The translations under genes were made by a program, and so were the position numbers. This document shows positions 62,522 through 64,000 of a DNA stretch of 64,000 nucleotides, in pieces (position 1 is the first letter of the stretch; each line of letters starts with the position of its first letter). The notes beneath the pieces are model-generated. The model did no database searches, had not been told where the DNA came from, and was given only the letters and a program-made list of their open reading frames with translations. This DNA is from Nematostella vectensis (lineage: Eukaryota; Cnidaria; Anthozoa; Actiniaria; Edwardsiidae): the NCBI RefSeq assembly GCF_932526225.1, contig NC_064038.1, positions 2,544,001-2,608,000 of the forward strand. Direction: 5' to 3'.

Positions 62522-64000
62522 CTAATAATTTTCAAGGATTGAGGTCTTTATTGCAGCCTTGAAGCTAGGCAAACGCATGGTTTTGGTAGGTTCTTTGATG
62601 TTATTCCAAATTGAGGCACCTTTAAAACGAATATTAAACTTTCCATAATTAGTTCGAGGTAAAGGGAGGCAGTACGATGATTTAGAAGCCAGTCTTGTAT
62701 TATATTTGTGCCTTGAAGCAACCGTAGTAAAAAAAGAATCAAAAGGAGTTGGAAGTAGATTCAAATTAAATTTGTACATAAATATTGTGTTTAAGTAATA
62801 GATTAGATCAGGAGATTTCAAGATATTTAGTTTTCTAAAGATAGGAGAAGTATGTTCAATGTAAGATGAGAAAGTTATGATTCTAACAGCTTTCTTCTGT
62901 AAAATAAAAAGAGGCTTGATTGTTGATTCATATGTGTTGCCCCAAATAATAGCACCATAAGTAAGAAATGGATAAATTAGAGAATAATATAGCTGAGTGA
63001 GAATTGTTGGTGATACATAGTAACGCAGCTTTGCTATTATTCCGACCCCTCTGGAGATTTTCTTACTTAACTGGTTAATGTGCTCCTTCCAGTTAAGAAA
63101 GGAGTCAATAACTACACCAAGATATTTGATATTATTTTTTTGTTTAATGGTATTATTATTGATTGATAAAGAAATAGAACTAGCCAGCCTCTTTTGTGCT
63201 GGTCGAAAAATGACAAAATTAGTTTTACTGATGTTCAAAGCCAATTTATTTGCACAAAGCCAACGATTTATATTATACAGATCTGTGTTTACTTTGGTCT
63301 CTAAGGATGTCAATGAAGAATCGGCACAAAATAAATTGGCATCATCAGCAAATAAATGAAAGTCAAATAAGTTGGAGCAGTTATTAAAATCATTAATGTA
63401 CAGAAGAAAGAGAAGGGGACCAAGTACTGAACCTTGAGGCACTCCACATGTTATTGGTAGTGGTGCAGATGACACATTACCAATAGAAACAAACTGTTGC
63501 CTGTTTGATAAGTAGGAAACAAACCATTCATAAGCTATGCCACGGATGCCGTATGAATAAAGTTTTGCTAATAATATTTTATGATCAACAGTATCAAAAG
63601 CTTTGCTAAAATCAAGAAATATGCCACAAGAGTATTGACCACCCTCAATTGATCTTTGGATTTTATCGGTAATAAGCAGAAGAGCATGTTCTGTAGAATG
63701 ATTGGCTCGAAAGCCAAATTGATTTTTGTACAAAATATCGTATTTGTCTAGAAATTTTATGACTCTGTTATACATTAACCTTTCAAGTAACTGATTAAAA
63801 ATAGATAATAATGATATTGGTCTAAAATTAGAAGTGTCAAAATGAGAGCCTGATTTGTAAATAGGTATGACACGTGCAATTTTGAAGGCATCAGGTACAA
63901 TGCCAGAAGAAAAGGACAGATTGTATAATATCTCCAGAGGCCTTGAAATAATAGAGCTTAGTATTTTAAGAACTGTAATTGGAAGGCTAGAAGAACCACA
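62522..64000 (-). CDS. Reverse transcriptase of non-LTR retrotransposon (5' partial)
   Basis: The frame is open from the window edge to TAG at 62522-62524: 492 codons, with no internal stop and no start needed inside the window. The Met at 63775 falls within the RT domain and is not the true start. Counting from the window edge: RPISLLS near residue 60; FGFRANHSTEHA near 95; motif A FLDFSKAFDTVDH near 128-140, with the first catalytic Asp; motif B GVPQGSVLGP at 186-195; motif C FADD at 217-220, with the catalytic Asp pair; WLCANKLALN near 247; KYLGVVID near 292. The C-terminal HKYNTRLASK, FKGASIWNNI and FK..IK blocks are typical of this group. The enzyme copies element RNA at a nicked target (target-primed reverse transcription). 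The endonuclease domain that normally precedes RT must lie upstream, off the window. All key residues are intact, so the source element may be young. CR1 versus Jockey/Daphne placement is uncertain. Confidence 0.95.
   Translation of the reverse strand, partial: CGSSSLPITVLKILSSIISRPLEILYNLSFSSGIVPDAFKIARVIPIYKSGSHFDTSNFRPISLLSIFNQLLERLMYNRVIKFLDKYDILYKNQFGFRANHSTEHALLLITDKIQRSIEGGQYSCGIFLDFSKAFDTVDHKILLAKLYSYGIRGIAYEWFVSYLSNRQQFVSIGNVSSAPLPITCGVPQGSVLGPLLFLLYINDFNNCSNLFDFHLFADDANLFCADSSLTSLETKVNTDLYNINRWLCANKLALNISKTNFVIFRPAQKRLASSISLSINNNTIKQKNNIKYLGVVIDSFLNWKEHINQLSKKISRGVGIIAKLRYYVSPTILTQLYYSLIYPFLTYGAIIWGNTYESTIKPLFILQKKAVRIITFSSYIEHTSPIFRKLNILKSPDLIYYLNTIFMYKFNLNLLPTPFDSFFTTVASRHKYNTRLASKSSYCLPLPRTNYGKFNIRFKGASIWNNIKEPTKTMRLPSFKAAIKTSILENY

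Larger units (their letters stand above)
62283..64000 (-). mobile_element. Non-LTR retrotransposon, CR1/Jockey group, 3' part
   Basis: The minus strand carries an RT open frame, a ~240-nt 3' UTR and an AATAAA just before the end, then abrupt fusion to monomer 21 at 62282/62283. There is no poly-A tail; the 3' end shows two short AAAGTT repeats before TATATTGCCTTG. This is consistent with CR1-type elements, which end in short tandem repeats rather than poly-A. The 5' part (endonuclease, any ORF1 and 5' UTR) lies beyond the window, so completeness and target-site duplication cannot be judged. Composition and sequence are unrelated to the array. The equivalent site in every other monomer lacks the element, so it is an insertion into, or at the edge of, the array. 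Confidence 0.92.

Noticed and set aside
63078-63359. 93-codon plus-strand ORF and a 64-codon minus-strand ORF (62548-62742) in the retrotransposon.
   Set aside because: They are an antisense shadow and an alternate-frame shadow of the RT reading frame.

Overview
The window is eukaryotic, AT-rich and almost wholly repetitive. From base 1 to base 62282 it is a single head-to-tail array of a ~3.0-kb monomer: 20 full copies plus a truncated 21st. The array was already under way when the window opens. From 62283 to the right edge lies the 3' part of a non-LTR retrotransposon on the minus strand, whose reverse transcriptase is the only convincing protein-coding sequence here. The style of that RT (GIFLDFSKAFDTVDH, GVPQGSVLGP, FADDANLF and the C-terminal HKYNTRLASK / FKGASIWNNI block) resembles CR1/Jockey-group elements that are very abundant in anthozoan cnidarians. 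I therefore suspect a coral or sea anemone, but only as an inference; other marine invertebrates carry similar elements.

Monomer layout, measured from a CGTAGAGCTT-like landmark that I use as an arbitrary start: (i) an A-rich tract and a GC-rich hairpin with GGGGGAGG/CCTCCCCC arms; (ii) AT-rich DNA with short perfect inverted repeats at about +250, +550 and +780; (iii) splice-signal-like sequences around +700 to +840; (iv) a C-rich/A-rich stretch at about +1220 with the single EcoRI site; (v) a 297-bp MITE-like element at about +1335 with 20-bp imperfect terminal inverted repeats and TTAA at both ends; (vi) a ~60-bp tRNA-like segment (A box, D-arm and anticodon-arm resemblance) at about +2205, flanked by a 9-bp direct repeat; (vii) a GC-richer 330-bp part (+2615 to +2950) ending in a near-perfect Pol III B box followed by a T-run; (viii) a T-rich tract. 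No monomer contains a recognisable protein gene, rRNA gene or snRNA gene.

Copies differ by scattered substitutions and homopolymer indels. They fall into visible subtypes: monomers 3-9 form an island distinct from 1-2 and 10-21. In the 3' third, alpha, gamma and beta subtypes are arranged as a 9.0-kb trimer (16-17-18) that is repeated almost exactly as 19-20-21, and monomer 15 is an alpha/beta chimera. This is the pattern expected from unequal crossing-over and gene conversion.

The retrotransposon joins monomer 21 inside the same TTTTCAGTC motif that flanks the tRNA-like segment in other monomers. The RT reading frame is open to the window edge, with catalytic motifs intact. The array therefore looks like a macrosatellite assembled from older mobile-element pieces, with a younger retroelement at its visible right border. 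Whether the array resumes beyond the element cannot be seen.
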